A stretch of DNA of 64,000 nucleotides from Rhizobium sp. WYJ-E13 (GTDB lineage: Bacteria; Pseudomonadota; Alphaproteobacteria; Rhizobiales; Rhizobiaceae): contig NZ_CP076854.1 in assembly GCF_018987265.1 (NCBI RefSeq), positions 992,001 through 1,056,000 on the forward strand, in the 5' to 3' direction. Both the position numbers and the translations under genes were made by a program. This document shows, piece after piece, positions 1-9,740 of the stretch. The notes under the pieces were generated by a model. That model was given only the letters and a program-made list of their open reading frames with translations. It was not told the DNA's origin and searched no databases. Every line of letters starts with the position of its first letter. Position 1 is the stretch's first letter.

Positions 1-716
1 CCGCAGAAATCGCAGCCGGCATCGGCCATGCCTGGCGCAAGCCGCCTTCCCTGCCGCTTCTCAATGTGGCGCCAGTCGAAGGCGCAATCGAAACACTAAC
101 GGAGGCTGATGCAAAGACCGAACTCGATCTCGCCGGCCTTCGGATCCCCAAAGGCCGAGTTGCAAGCTCGCCGCTTCAGGCGGCAGATTGTGCCGCGCGG
201 CTCGGCTTTCCTGTTGTCCTGAAAGCTCTTGGCGTCCCGCACAAGACCGAAGCAGGCGCCGTCGCACTCAACCTGAAGGATGCCAAGGCAGTATCGGATG
301 CCGCATCAAAGATGACTGCGACACGCGGTTTTCTGGTCGAGCAGATGATCGACCGGCCCGTCGCCGAGCTGATCGTCGGCGCCTCTCGCGACCCGGTCTT
401 CGGATTATCGCTAACGCTCGGCGCCGGCGGAATTTTCGTCGAATTGCTGGAGGATTCCGTCATTTTGCCGCTGCCGACGACGAGGTCGGAAATTTCCGAG
501 GCAATTTCACGCCTGAAGATCGGAAAATTGATCGAGGGATATCGCGGGCGTCCGAAAGGAGACCTCGAAGCGACCGTAACGGCTGTCGCACGGGCGGCAG
601 ATTATGTCGTAATGAATGCGGCACGGCTGGAGGAACTGGACATTAATCCATTGATGGTTCTTCCTGAAGGTCACGGCGTGGCCGCAGTCGATGCCCTGAT
701 CCGGCGGAGGAGGTAG
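1..716 (+). CDS. NDP-forming acyl-CoA synthetase, C-terminal ATP-grasp part (5'-truncated by window)
   Basis: The reading frame is already open at base 3 and ends with TAG at 714-716, so the start and probably the CoA-binding half lie outside the window. The visible ~237 residues look like the ATP-grasp domain of acetate--CoA ligase (ADP-forming) family enzymes: a lysine-bearing strand VLKALGVPHKTEAG, a glutamate strand GFLVEQM, the block ELIVGASRDPVFG followed by GAGGIFVE, and a final ELDINPLMV. These enzymes join CoA to a carboxylate using ATP or GTP in the cytoplasm. The stop lies 6 bases before the next gene, a CaiD-like hydratase, so the two are probably co-transcribed. I infer that the ligase makes the CoA ester used by that hydratase. 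The exact acid is unknown. Confidence 0.85.
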   Translation, partial: AEIAAGIGHAWRKPPSLPLLNVAPVEGAIETLTEADAKTELDLAGLRIPKGRVASSPLQAADCAARLGFPVVLKALGVPHKTEAGAVALNLKDAKAVSDAASKMTATRGFLVEQMIDRPVAELIVGASRDPVFGLSLTLGAGGIFVELLEDSVILPLPTTRSEISEAISRLKIGKLIEGYRGRPKGDLEATVTAVARAADYVVMNAARLEELDINPLMVLPEGHGVAAVDALIRRRR

Positions 717-722
717 CATAGG

Positions 723-1505
723 TTGAGCGACCCCATTCGCACCCGACAGGTTGGCGCAGTGCTGGAAGTCATCATCGACCGGCCGAAGGCGAACGCAATC
801 GATCTTGCTACCAGCCGCACCATGGGACTGATATTCCGTGATTTCCGCGACGATCCATCGCTGCGCGTGGCAATCATCTCCGGTGCAGGCGAGAAATTCT
901 TCTGTGCCGGATGGGACCTGAAGGCTGCCGCAGCAGGCGACGCGGTCGACGGCGATTATGGTGTTGGCGGTTTCGGCGGGTTGCAGGAGCTGCGCGATCT
1001 CAACAAGCCTGTCATCTGCGCCGTCAACGGCATCTGTTGTGGAGGCGGACTGGAGATCGCGCTAGCGGCCGACCTGATCCTCGCCGCCGAACATGCGACC
1101 TTCGCCCTTCCGGAAATCCGCTCCGGCACGGTTGCCGACGCCGCCTCGGTGAAGCTTCCGAAGCGCATCCCCTATCACATCGCCATGGACATGCTTTTGA
1201 CCGGCCGCTGGCTTGACGTCCAGGAGGCGCATCGCTGGGGTTTCGTCAACGAAATCCTGCCAGCGGACAGGCTGATGGAGCGGGCTTGGGATCTCGCCCG
1301 CCTGCTCGAAAGCGGGCCGCCGCTTGTCTATGCGGCCATCAAGGAAATCGTGCGTGAATCGGAGGGTTCGACCTTCCAGACTGCCATGAACAAGATCACC
1401 AAACGGCAGTTTGCAACGGTTGACCAGCTTTATTCGAGCGAGGACCAATTGGAAGGCGCACGGGCTTTCGCCGAAAAAAGAAGCCCCAACTGGAAAGGAC
1501 GGTAA
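723..1505 (+). CDS. caiD: crotonobetainyl-CoA hydratase / carnitinyl-CoA dehydratase-like (CaiD)
   Basis: This 260-residue crotonase-fold protein resembles E. coli CaiD closely along its whole length, as far as I recall that sequence: DRPKANAID near residue 20, GEKFFCAGWDLKAA near 55-70, VNG followed by GGGLEIALAADLI, FALPE near 135, and the C-terminal block FAEKRSPNWKGR. The two glutamates conserved in CaiD (in GGGLE and FALPE) are present. CaiD interconverts carnitinyl-CoA and crotonobetainyl-CoA and so can racemise carnitine. The start is TTG at 723, six bases after the previous stop, with GGAGG just upstream. Adjacency to an acyl-CoA ligase supports a CoA-linked route for a carnitine-like acid. 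A different trimethylammonium or beta-hydroxy acid substrate is possible. Confidence 0.88.
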   Translation: MSDPIRTRQVGAVLEVIIDRPKANAIDLATSRTMGLIFRDFRDDPSLRVAIISGAGEKFFCAGWDLKAAAAGDAVDGDYGVGGFGGLQELRDLNKPVICAVNGICCGGGLEIALAADLILAAEHATFALPEIRSGTVADAASVKLPKRIPYHIAMDMLLTGRWLDVQEAHRWGFVNEILPADRLMERAWDLARLLESGPPLVYAAIKEIVRESEGSTFQTAMNKITKRQFATVDQLYSSEDQLEGARAFAEKRSPNWKGR

Positions 1506-1624
1506 CAGGCGGCGACAACAGCATCATCTTCCCGCAAGCGTGCGGGCACCTCGAACGGAAGAGGAAACCGTTCGGGACCATGCCCAAAAATCGAAGTCAA
1601 CGCAGCATAAGAAGGAGAAGGGGA

Positions 1625-3214
1625 ATGAACGACTACACGAAATATCTTGCAAGTCGGGTGACAGCCGGCGGCCTCAGCCGCCGCGAATTCCTGGGACGTG
1701 CCATGGCAGCCGGCCTGACGCTTGCCGTTGCCGACAAGCTCTTTACCGAAAGTGCTAGAGCCGCCGAGCCGAAGCGCGGCGGTCATCTGAAGCTTGGCCT
1801 GGAGGGCGGAGCTGCAACCGATTCCAAGGACCCGGCGAAATTTCTGTCGCAATTCATGTTCTGCGTCGGTCGCTGCTGGGGCGACATGCTGGTCGAATCC
1901 GATCCACTGACGGGCGCCGCCGTACCGGCGCTTGCTGAATCCTGGGAACCGTCGAAGGATGCGGCAACCTGGACCTTCAAGATCCGCAAGGGCGTCAAGT
2001 TCCACAATGGCAAGGAACTGACGATCGATGACGTGGTTGCGACCCTTAAGCGTCATACCGACAAGGCGTCGGAATCCGGCGCGCTCGGTGTTCTCGGCTC
2101 GATCAAGGAAATCAAGGCGGACGGCGGCAATCTCGTGCTGACGCTTTCCGAAGGCAATGCCGATATGCCGCTGCTGTTGACCGACTATCATCTGGTCATT
2201 CAGCCAAATGGCGGTAACGACGATCCTCTCGCCTCGATCGGCACGGGTCCCTATAAGTTGACGAACTTCGAGGCGGGCGTGCGCGCCACCTTCGAGAAGA
2301 ACAAGGACGACTGGCGCACCGACCGCGGTTATGTCGATTCCATCGAAATCATCGGCATGAACGACGCCACGGCGCGCATCGCCGCGCTGTCGTCCGGCCA
2401 GGTGCATTACATCAACCGTGTCGATCCGAAGACCGTCAACCTCTTGAAGCGTGCTCCGAATGTCGAGATCCTTTCGACTGCCGGGCGCGGCCACTATGTT
2501 TTCATCATGCATTGCGACAAGGCGCCGTTCGACAACAACGACCTGCGTCTCGCGCTCAAATACGCCATGGACCGCGAGACCATGGTGGAGAAGATCCTCG
2601 GCGGTTACGGCAAGGTCGGCAACGACTTCCCGATCAACAGTACCTATGCGCTTTTCCCCGAAGGCATCGAGCAGCGCGTCTACGATCCCGACAAGGCGGC
2701 CTTCCACTACAAGAAATCGGGCCATAGCGGCTCGGTCCTTCTGCGCACGTCCGAAGTCGCTTTCCCCGGCGGCGTCGACGCGGCCGTCCTCTATCAGGAA
2801 AGCTGCAAGAAGGCCGGCATCGAGATCGAGGTCAAGCGTGAGCCGGGCGACGGTTACTGGACCAACGTCTGGAACGTCCAGCCCTTCTCGACCTCCTACT
2901 GGGGCGGCCGCCCGACGCAGGACCAGATGTATTCCACCGCCTATCTCTCGACGGCCGACTGGAACGACACCCGCTTCAAGCGCCCTGACTTCGACAAGCT
3001 GTTGCTGCAGGCCCGCTCCGAACTTGATGAATCCAAGCGCAAGGAGCTCTATCGCGCCATGGCGATGATGGTCCGCGACGAGGGTGGCGTCATCCTGCCG
3101 ATGTTCAACGACTTCGTGAACGCCTCCACCAAGCAGGTCAAGGGCTATGTCCACGACATCGGCAACGACATGTCGAACGGCTATGTCGCAACCCGCGTCT
3201 GGCTGGAGGCCTGA
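1625..3214 (+). CDS. ABC transporter substrate-binding protein, family 5 (dipeptide/opine type), Tat-exported
   Basis: This 529-residue periplasmic protein would capture the ligand for the importer encoded immediately downstream. The N-terminus has a twin-arginine signal, SRREFLGRAMAAG at about residues 18-30, followed by a hydrophobic stretch and an ARAAE cleavage region. The mature part has SBP_bac_5 hallmarks: ESWEPSKDAATWTFKIRKGV, KFHNGKELTIDDVV, and SIGTGPYKLT. ATG 1625 is preferred over the in-frame ATG at 1580 because GGAGAAGGGG lies just before it and the Tat motif then sits near the N-terminus. The ligand cannot be read from sequence; neighbours suggest a quaternary-amine or small peptide/amide compound. 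Confidence 0.9.
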   Translation: MNDYTKYLASRVTAGGLSRREFLGRAMAAGLTLAVADKLFTESARAAEPKRGGHLKLGLEGGAATDSKDPAKFLSQFMFCVGRCWGDMLVESDPLTGAAVPALAESWEPSKDAATWTFKIRKGVKFHNGKELTIDDVVATLKRHTDKASESGALGVLGSIKEIKADGGNLVLTLSEGNADMPLLLTDYHLVIQPNGGNDDPLASIGTGPYKLTNFEAGVRATFEKNKDDWRTDRGYVDSIEIIGMNDATARIAALSSGQVHYINRVDPKTVNLLKRAPNVEILSTAGRGHYVFIMHCDKAPFDNNDLRLALKYAMDRETMVEKILGGYGKVGNDFPINSTYALFPEGIEQRVYDPDKAAFHYKKSGHSGSVLLRTSEVAFPGGVDAAVLYQESCKKAGIEIEVKREPGDGYWTNVWNVQPFSTSYWGGRPTQDQMYSTAYLSTADWNDTRFKRPDFDKLLLQARSELDESKRKELYRAMAMMVRDEGGVILPMFNDFVNASTKQVKGYVHDIGNDMSNGYVATRVWLEA

Positions 3215-3250
3215 CGCCGGGCGTCTGCCTTCCAATCTCCAGGCAAGCTG

Positions 3251-3276
3251 GGACCGTGGGACAAAACCCGCGGTCC
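3251..3276 (+). promoter_or_regulatory. GC-rich stem-loop between binding-protein and permease genes
   Basis: GGACCGTGGG at 3251-3260 pairs with CCCGCGGTCC at 3267-3276 (ten pairs, one of them G-U) around a six-base A-rich loop. There is no following T-run, so it is not a typical terminator. Such hairpins commonly protect the upstream binding-protein mRNA or attenuate read-through. Four other importer operons in this window have one in the same place. Confidence 0.6.
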
Positions 3277-3305
3277 TCCTGACGTTTCAGCGCGAGGCCA
3301 TCACC

Positions 3306-4313
3306 ATGTCCAGTCCGACCTCAGGCAATATCCTGCCCGGTCTCAGGTTCCGGCAGCGTTTTCCGCTGCTTGCCCTTATTCTCGAGCGCTTCGTGCTCAG
3401 CATCATCCTGCTCTTTGCCGTCTCCATCCTCATTTTCGGCGGCCTGGAAGCCCTTCCCGGCGATTTCGCCACGACTTATCTCGGCCAGTCGGCAACGCCG
3501 CAGGCAGTTGCCAATATCCGCAAGGATCTCGGCCTCGACCGGCCGGTGACGACGCGATACATCGAGTGGCTAGGCAATGCCGTGCAAGGGGATTTCGGCA
3601 CATCCTGGGCCAGCAAGAATTCCGTCAGCGAACAGATCGGCAAGCGGCTCGGCAATTCGCTGTTTCTGGCGGGCTTTGCTGCACTGATTTCCGTGCCGCT
3701 TGCCGTCGGGCTCGGCATGGTTTCGGTACATTTCCGGGGCCGCCTGCCGGACAAGATCATCAACATCATTTCGCTTGCGGCGATTTCATTACCGGAATTC
3801 TTCATCGGCTACCTGCTGATCATGTTTTTCGCGGTGAAGTTCGGCGTCGCCACCTTTCCCGCAACCGTCTACGAAAGCATGGGGTTTGCCGATCGCTTGA
3901 AGGCGATTGCCCTGCCGACGGCGACCCTCGTGCTCGTCGTGCTTGCCCACATGATGCGCATGACGCGGGCCGCAATCCTCTCGGTCATGTCGTCGGCCTA
4001 TATGGAGACGGCAGAGCTGAAGGGCCTTTCGGCGTTTCGCTCGATCGTCAAGCATGCCGCACCGAACGCGCTTGCGCCGATCATCAACGTCGTGGCGCTG
4101 AACCTTGCCTATCTGGTGGTCGGGGTGGTCGTCGTCGAGGTGGTCTTCGTCTATCCCGGCATGGGCCAGTATATGGTCGATGCCGTGACGGTGCGCGACA
4201 TGCCGGTGGTGCAGGCCTGCGGCCTGATCTTTGCCGCCGTCTATATCTTCCTCAACATGCTGGCCGATATTCTCGCCATCATTGCCAACCCCCGGCTGAG
4301 GCATCCAAGATGA
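3306..4313 (+). CDS. ABC transporter permease, DppB family
   Basis: This 335-residue inner-membrane protein is the first permease of the importer. It starts with the usual cytoplasmic lead and a first membrane helix (FVLSIILLFAVSILIF), then the family block LPGDFATTYLGQSATPQ and LGLDRPVTTRY. Five further hydrophobic helices follow. The coupling (EAA-like) loop reads METAELKGLSAFRSIVKHAAPNA. ATG 3306 is chosen because it places the first helix normally; the open frame extends upstream to 3147 over the binding-protein end, which would add an unrelated leader. The gene ends in an ATGA overlap with the next permease. Confidence 0.9.
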   Translation: MSSPTSGNILPGLRFRQRFPLLALILERFVLSIILLFAVSILIFGGLEALPGDFATTYLGQSATPQAVANIRKDLGLDRPVTTRYIEWLGNAVQGDFGTSWASKNSVSEQIGKRLGNSLFLAGFAALISVPLAVGLGMVSVHFRGRLPDKIINIISLAAISLPEFFIGYLLIMFFAVKFGVATFPATVYESMGFADRLKAIALPTATLVLVVLAHMMRMTRAAILSVMSSAYMETAELKGLSAFRSIVKHAAPNALAPIINVVALNLAYLVVGVVVVEVVFVYPGMGQYMVDAVTVRDMPVVQACGLIFAAVYIFLNMLADILAIIANPRLRHPR

Positions 4314-5137
4314 GATTGAGAGACATCCCCATCACCGCCTGGATCGGCATGATCGGCATCGCCGTCGCCTTCATCTTCGCGCTCTTTGCACCTTTGATTG
4401 CTCCCTACGGGGAGACCGAGGTCGTCGGCAGTGTCTGGCAGATGCCCGACGCGCAATATGTCTTCGGCCTCGACAATCTCGGCCGCGACATCCTCTCCCG
4501 GCTGATCCACGGCGCGCGCACGACGCTTTTCGTGGCGCTTGCGGCAACGGTCATCTCCTTTTCGCTCGGCGTCATCCTGAGCTTTACGGCAGCCGTCTCG
4601 CGCGGGCTGATCGACATGGTCTTCTCGCGCTTCAACGACCTGATGATGTCGATCCCGACGCTGATCTTCGCGCTTGTGGTGCTCGCCGTCCTGCCACAGA
4701 ACATCATCGTCCTGATCCTCGTCATGGCGATCCTCGATTCGACACGTGTCTATCGTCTCGGCCGTGCTGTGGCGCTCGATGTCGCTGTCATGGAATTCGT
4801 CGAGGCGGCCAAACTTCGCGGCGAAGGAAAGCTCTGGATCATCTTCCGGGAGATCCTGCCGAATACGCTGACACCGCTGCTGGCCGAGTTTGGCCTGCGT
4901 TTTGCTTTTTCGATTCTGTTTCTCTCGACATTGTCCTTCCTCGGCCTCGGCATCCAGCCGCCATCGGCCGACTGGGGCGGGATGGTCAAGGACAATAAGG
5001 ACGGCATCATCTTCGGCATTTCGGCAGCGCTGGTGCCGGGCAGCGCGATCGCCATCCTCGCCGTCTGCGTCAACCTCGTCGTCGACTGGCTTTTGAAACG
5101 AACCTCGAGCCTCAAGGGAGGGCGTGGCGATGCCTGA
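4310..5137 (+). CDS. ABC transporter permease, DppC family
   Basis: This 275-residue inner-membrane protein is the second permease. It shows the DppC signature: an N-terminal helix, then APLIAPYGETE, the block FGLDNLGRDILSRLIHGAR, and the coupling loop FVEAAKLRGEGKLWIIFREILPN. The C-terminus has FLGLGIQPPSADWGGMV, typical of this subfamily. The start codon ATG at 4310 overlaps the TGA of the previous gene, implying translational coupling. The ATPase gene begins at 5130, before this gene stops. With its partners it forms a type I importer; no residue identifies the ligand. Confidence 0.92.
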   Translation: MRLRDIPITAWIGMIGIAVAFIFALFAPLIAPYGETEVVGSVWQMPDAQYVFGLDNLGRDILSRLIHGARTTLFVALAATVISFSLGVILSFTAAVSRGLIDMVFSRFNDLMMSIPTLIFALVVLAVLPQNIIVLILVMAILDSTRVYRLGRAVALDVAVMEFVEAAKLRGEGKLWIIFREILPNTLTPLLAEFGLRFAFSILFLSTLSFLGLGIQPPSADWGGMVKDNKDGIIFGISAALVPGSAIAILAVCVNLVVDWLLKRTSSLKGGRGDA

Positions 5138-6761
5138 TCTTCTTTCCGTCCGCAATCTCAAGATCGAAGCCACCAGCTATCCGCCGGGTGAAGCGCCGAA
5201 ACGCGTGACCATCGTCGACGGCGTTTCCTTTGATTTGCAGAAAGGCCGGGTGCTCGGACTGATCGGAGAGTCCGGGGCCGGCAAGTCGACAATCGGGCTC
5301 TCGGCACTTGCCTATGGCCGAGGCGGTGCCGAGATCACCGGCGGAGAGGTGAGGCTCGATGGCGACAATATCCTTGCCCTCGACAGGAATGGCATCAGGC
5401 AGATCCGCGGTGCCCGTGTCTGCTACGTCGCACAGTCAGCCGCCGCCGCCTTCAATCCCGCCCACCGGCTCGGCGACCAGGTGATCGAGGCTTCCGTCAA
5501 ACACAGGCTCATGAGCAGACAGGAGGCGAAAAAGCGAGCGCTCTACCTGTTTCAGGTGCTTGGCCTTCCCCATCCCGAAAGTTTTGGCGAACGTTTCCCC
5601 CACCAGGTCTCGGGCGGCCAGCTGCAGCGCGCCATGACGGCCATGGCGCTCTGCTCCAACCCGGAACTGATCGTCTTCGACGAACCGACGACGGCACTTG
5701 ACGTCACCACCCAGATCGATGTGCTGGCGGCAATCAAGCATGCGATCGAGGCAACCCATACGGCGGCCCTCTATATCACTCATGATCTCGCCGTCGTCGC
5801 CCAGATATCCGACGACATCATGGTGCTGCGCCATGGAAAGACAGTGGAATACGGCAGTGTACAGCAGATCATCGAAGCGCCGCGGGAGGACTATACCCGC
5901 GCGCTCGTCAACGTCCGCCAGACGCTGAGGGACGAAGCGGTCGATCAGTCCGATGCGCTGCTGAAGATCGAAAACGTCAGCGCGGAATATTCCAATGGCT
6001 TCAAGGTTCTGAACGATGTCAGTCTGCACGTGCCGATGGGACAGACATTGGCGATCGTCGGTGAATCGGGCTCTGGAAAATCGACGCTCGCCCGCGTCGT
6101 CACCGGGCTCTTGTCACCCACATCAGGGAGGGTCTCTTTTGCCGGCAAGCTATTGACACCCGACGTCCGACACAGGCCGCGCGATGATCTCCGCCGCATC
6201 CAGCTCATCTACCAGATGGCTGACACGGCGATGAACCCGCGTCAGACCGTGCGTGACATCATCGGTCGGCCGCTGACCTTCTACTATGGCCTTAGGGGAG
6301 CTGCGAAGACGGACCGCGTGAAGGAATTGCTCGACCAGATCGAGATGGGCAACGGCTTCCTGAACCGCTACCCGGCAGAGCTCTCGGGCGGCCAGAAGCA
6401 GCGCGTCGCCATCGCACGCGCGCTCGCGGCCAAGCCGGAACTCATCCTCTGCGACGAGCCGACCTCGGCCCTCGACCCGCTGGTTGCCGAAGGCATCCTG
6501 AAGCTGCTGCTGAAGCTGCAGGAAGAGGAAAAGCTCTCCTACATCTTCATCACCCACGACATCGCCATCGTCAGGGCCATTGCCGACAGTGTCGCAGTCA
6601 TGCATCGCGGCAGGCTCGTGCGTTTCGGACCGAAGTCGAAGGCGCTCTCGCCGCCCTTCGACGACTACACCGACCTGCTGCTGAAATCCGTTCCGGAAAT
6701 GGAGATCGGCTGGCTTGAAAAGGTGCTGACCACCCGACGGATGGAAAGTGCCGGCAACTGA
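5130..6761 (+). CDS. fused ABC transporter ATPase with two nucleotide-binding domains (DppD-DppF type)
   Basis: This 543-residue cytoplasmic protein carries two complete NBDs and so supplies both ATPase sites of the importer. NBD1 has Walker [10 protein letters not shown] near residue 50, the signature SGGQLQRAM and Walker [16 protein letters not shown]2 has GESGSGKST near 315, [15 protein letters not shown], and [15 protein letters not shown] 5130 has GGGAGG seven to eight bases upstream; a GTG at 5124 is an alternative but too close to that site. The cysteine-rich oligopeptide-type tail is poorly represented here compared with the other two fused ATPases in the window. Confidence 0.92.
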   Translation: MPDLLSVRNLKIEATSYPPGEAPKRVTIVDGVSFDLQKGRVLGLIGESGAGKSTIGLSALAYGRGGAEITGGEVRLDGDNILALDRNGIRQIRGARVCYVAQSAAAAFNPAHRLGDQVIEASVKHRLMSRQEAKKRALYLFQVLGLPHPESFGERFPHQVSGGQLQRAMTAMALCSNPELIVFDEPTTALDVTTQIDVLAAIKHAIEATHTAALYITHDLAVVAQISDDIMVLRHGKTVEYGSVQQIIEAPREDYTRALVNVRQTLRDEAVDQSDALLKIENVSAEYSNGFKVLNDVSLHVPMGQTLAIVGESGSGKSTLARVVTGLLSPTSGRVSFAGKLLTPDVRHRPRDDLRRIQLIYQMADTAMNPRQTVRDIIGRPLTFYYGLRGAAKTDRVKELLDQIEMGNGFLNRYPAELSGGQKQRVAIARALAAKPELILCDEPTSALDPLVAEGILKLLLKLQEEEKLSYIFITHDIAIVRAIADSVAVMHRGRLVRFGPKSKALSPPFDDYTDLLLKSVPEMEIGWLEKVLTTRRMESAGN

Positions 6762-6818
6762 CCCTTCAACGCCGCCGGCCGCTTTCGACCGGCTCTATGA
6801 TTGCCTCCAGGAAAAACC

Positions 6819-8822
6819 ATGAGCCAACGCTCCTTCACGACCGTCGAAAATCAGTGGATCACCTTGAAGGACGGCACGCGGCTCGCCGCACGCATCTGGA
6901 TGCCCGATGGCGCGGAGAAGGATCCCGTGCCGGCCGTCTTCGAATTCCTCCCCTATCGCAAGCGCGACGGGACAAGCCCGCGTGATGAATCCACCTACCC
7001 GGTCTTCGCTGCAGCCGGGATTGCCGGCGTTCGTGTCGACATCAGAGGCTCCGGCGAATCCAGCGGCATCATCGATGGCGAATATACCGAGCTCGAGCTT
7101 GCCAACGCCTGCGAGCTGATCGCCTGGATCGCAGCGCAACCCTGGTCGAACGGCTCGGTCGGCATGATGGGTATTTCCTGGGGCGGCTTCAACTGCCTGC
7201 AGGTCGCAGCCCTGAAGCCCCCGGCGCTAAAGGCGGTGATTTCAATCGCTTCCACGGTCGACCGCTATAATGATGACATCCACTACAAGAACGGCTGCCA
7301 TCTCTCCGCCCAGCTCTCCTGGGCGGCGACCATGCTTGCCTACCAGTCCCGCCCGCCGGATCCGGGCATCGTCGGCGACGACTGGCGCGATATGTGGTGG
7401 CAGCGCCTGGAGCAGGAACCCTTCTTCATGGAAGAATGGCTGGAGCATCAGCGCCGTGATGATTTCTGGCGGCATGGGTCAATCTGCGAAGATTTCGCGG
7501 GCTTCGATATTCCCGCCATCGTCATCGCCGGCTGGGCGGATGGCTATCGCAACACGCCGCTGCTCGCCGTCGAGGGTCTCGGCGAGAAGGCGAAGGCGTT
7601 GATCGGCCCATGGATCCACAAGTATCCGCATTTCGCCTGGCCGAAGCCGCGGGTCGATTTTCATGGCGAGGCCACCGCCTGGTGGAACCGCTGGCTGCGC
7701 GGCGAGCGAAACGGCGCCGAGACCATGCCATCCTTACGCGCCTATATTCTCGATGCCATAAAGCCCGCCATGCGCCGCGAATTCGACCCCGGATTCTGGA
7801 TCGCCAAGCGCAGTTGGCAGCAGCCGGACATGCAGTGCTTCTATGTCGAGCAGTTCGGCTCCTTGATGGAAGGCATGCCGATCCCACATGCGCCGGAACA
7901 TCCCGTTTATCTGCGCTCGCCGCTCGATACGGGCACGGCCTCGGGCGAATGGTTCACTCTGAAGCCGGATGCGGAACTGGCGATCGACCAGCGCCTCGAT
8001 GACGCCGGATCGCTGACCTTCCAGACCGCTCCGCTGGTCGAGGACCATGATTATCTCGGACGCCCGGCCGTCACATTGACGCTCAGATGCGACGCCGAAA
8101 CCGCCAATCTCTGCGCAAGGCTCGTCGATGTCCATCCAGACGGCACGGCAACGCGCGTCTCCTTTGGCGTGCTCAATCTCGCTCATCGCAATGGCAATGC
8201 TGCACCGGAGCCGCTGAACAAGGGGGAACTGACAACCATTACCATCACGCTCGATGCCTGCGGCTATCGTTTCCGCAAGGGGCACCGTATCCGCCTGTCG
8301 CTATCAACGGCCTATTGGCCGATGGTGCTGCCACCGCCGGAAGATCCGGGGCTGACGATCGACATCGCCTCCATCGGTCTAGCTTTGCCCATGCTCGGCG
8401 CGCATGAGATCATCGACATCAAGCAACCCGACAATCCCGATCCCCTGCCGAAATATATCGAACACGCACCCGCCTCCACAAAACGGCAGGTGGTGCGCGA
8501 TCTCCAGGCCGGCGTCACGCGCTATGAAATCCATGAGGATACCGGCCTTTTCGAGCATCCCCGCACCGGTCTTTCCACTCGGCAGTTTCGCGAGGAAACC
8601 TGGTCAATCGCGCCGAACGATCCGCTATCGATGACGGGCCGATCCACCTGGACCTGCGACATGCAGCGTCCTGGCTGGTCCGTCACAACGGTTGCGACAG
8701 CATCAATCCGTTGCACGGCAACACACTGGATCATCGCCGCCTCAGTGATCGCCCATGAAGGCGGGATAAAGATCTTTGAGAAGGATTTTGGCGAGACGGC
8801 AATCGCCCGTGATCTGATGTAG
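6819..8822 (+). CDS. CocE/NonD family hydrolase (X-Pro dipeptidyl-peptidase S15 fold)
   Basis: This 667-residue cytoplasmic serine hydrolase has the S15-type alpha/beta-hydrolase core: an early LKDGTRLAARIWMPDG strand, PAVFEFLPYRKRD, the nucleophile elbow GISWGG near residue 125, and later GWADGYRN and HFAWPKPR regions that should hold the acid and histidine. The C-terminal third is the jelly-roll (galactose-binding-like) domain typical of cocaine esterase and X-Pro peptidases (VSFGVLNLAHRNG, FRKGHRIRLSLS). It follows the importer by about 60 bases, so I infer that it hydrolyses an imported ester or amide. ATG 6819 is taken rather than TTG 6801, because MSQRSF begins the conserved part. The stop is 3 bases from the convergent esterase stop. 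Confidence 0.85.
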   Translation: MSQRSFTTVENQWITLKDGTRLAARIWMPDGAEKDPVPAVFEFLPYRKRDGTSPRDESTYPVFAAAGIAGVRVDIRGSGESSGIIDGEYTELELANACELIAWIAAQPWSNGSVGMMGISWGGFNCLQVAALKPPALKAVISIASTVDRYNDDIHYKNGCHLSAQLSWAATMLAYQSRPPDPGIVGDDWRDMWWQRLEQEPFFMEEWLEHQRRDDFWRHGSICEDFAGFDIPAIVIAGWADGYRNTPLLAVEGLGEKAKALIGPWIHKYPHFAWPKPRVDFHGEATAWWNRWLRGERNGAETMPSLRAYILDAIKPAMRREFDPGFWIAKRSWQQPDMQCFYVEQFGSLMEGMPIPHAPEHPVYLRSPLDTGTASGEWFTLKPDAELAIDQRLDDAGSLTFQTAPLVEDHDYLGRPAVTLTLRCDAETANLCARLVDVHPDGTATRVSFGVLNLAHRNGNAAPEPLNKGELTTITITLDACGYRFRKGHRIRLSLSTAYWPMVLPPPEDPGLTIDIASIGLALPMLGAHEIIDIKQPDNPDPLPKYIEHAPASTKRQVVRDLQAGVTRYEIHEDTGLFEHPRTGLSTRQFREETWSIAPNDPLSMTGRSTWTCDMQRPGWSVTTVATASIRCTATHWIIAASVIAHEGGIKIFEKDFGETAIARDLM

Positions 8823-8825
8823 CCG

Positions 8826-9740
8826 TCAGCGCGATGCGAAGAGCCGCGCCGCCTCGCATACCGCCTTGAAGCCTGCCCGGGCACCTTCGCTCATGTGGCG
8901 CGCGCGCAGCCACGCATGCACCATCTGCGGTTCCTCCCGGAACCAGACCTCTACGCCGGCCTCCGCAAGCCGGGCAGCGTAGGCTCGTCCGTCGTCTCGC
9001 AACGGATCGAACCTCGCCACTGTGATGAAGGCAGGCGCAAGCCCTTCGACCGATACCGCGTGAAGCGGCGCGGCGACAGGATGGCGCAGCGGTGCCTGCA
9101 GAACGCTGCGATAGTAGGCGACGTCAGCCGTGGTCAGGCCCGGCGCATTTGCCATTTCAACATAGGAACCCTTCTGCAGGTCGCCACCCAGCGCCGGATA
9201 GACGAGGATCTGGCCGGCGATACCAGGCAGGGCCTCCTCCAGCGCCCTGATGGCGAGCCCCGCCGCCAGATTGGCGCCAGCGCTATCGCCGATGATGACG
9301 ACCTTGCTACCGGCGGACGACAGCAGATGCTTCAAGACAAGGAAGCAATCCTCGCTCTGCGCCGGCCAGCGAAACTCCGGCGCCAGCCGGTAATCGACGG
9401 AAACGAGTTCGGCGCCGGCAAAATCGGCGATTTCAGCGCAGATCGAGTGATGGCTTTCGAGCGAGCCGACAACAAAGCCGCCGCCATGAAGATAGAGGAG
9501 AACGGTTGAGGTGGTTATTGTCCTTGGCCGATAGCGGCGGATCGGTATCCGCAGCACCATGCCATCGGCATAGACCATCCCCTGCGGCAGCGCATGGTCA
9601 AACCGCGCACAGAGCGCGTCATACCATTGACGTTGCTGCTCGATCGATGCCTCGGCCGCATCCGGCGGATAAAAGCCTTCGCAAATATCAAGGAATTCTA
9701 AAATGCTCTCTTCTGTGGGCATCGGTCGGTCGATCGACAT
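8826..9740 (-). CDS. alpha/beta hydrolase, hormone-sensitive-lipase-like esterase
   Basis: This 304-residue protein has the HSL-family features: an oxyanion-hole motif HGGGF near residue 90, the nucleophile elbow GDSAG near 160, and YRLAPE between them. The candidate acid is in FDPLRDDG and the histidine in MVHAW near the C-terminus. It would hydrolyse short acyl esters. ATG at 9740 is preceded by AAGGA at a good distance; the frame extends further upstream but without family sequence. It converges tail-to-tail with the CocE-like gene, so it is transcribed separately, probably from the 9741-10150 gap. Confidence 0.87.
   Translation of the reverse strand: MSIDRPMPTEESILEFLDICEGFYPPDAAEASIEQQRQWYDALCARFDHALPQGMVYADGMVLRIPIRRYRPRTITTSTVLLYLHGGGFVVGSLESHHSICAEIADFAGAELVSVDYRLAPEFRWPAQSEDCFLVLKHLLSSAGSKVVIIGDSAGANLAAGLAIRALEEALPGIAGQILVYPALGGDLQKGSYVEMANAPGLTTADVAYYRSVLQAPLRHPVAAPLHAVSVEGLAPAFITVARFDPLRDDGRAYAARLAEAGVEVWFREEPQMVHAWLRARHMSEGARAGFKAVCEAARLFASR

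Noticed and set aside
1430..3235. Long minus-strand open frame (601 codons) opposite the first binding-protein gene
   Set aside because: Its translation is a low-complexity mirror of the real gene, with no family motif. Such long antisense frames are expected in GC-rich DNA.
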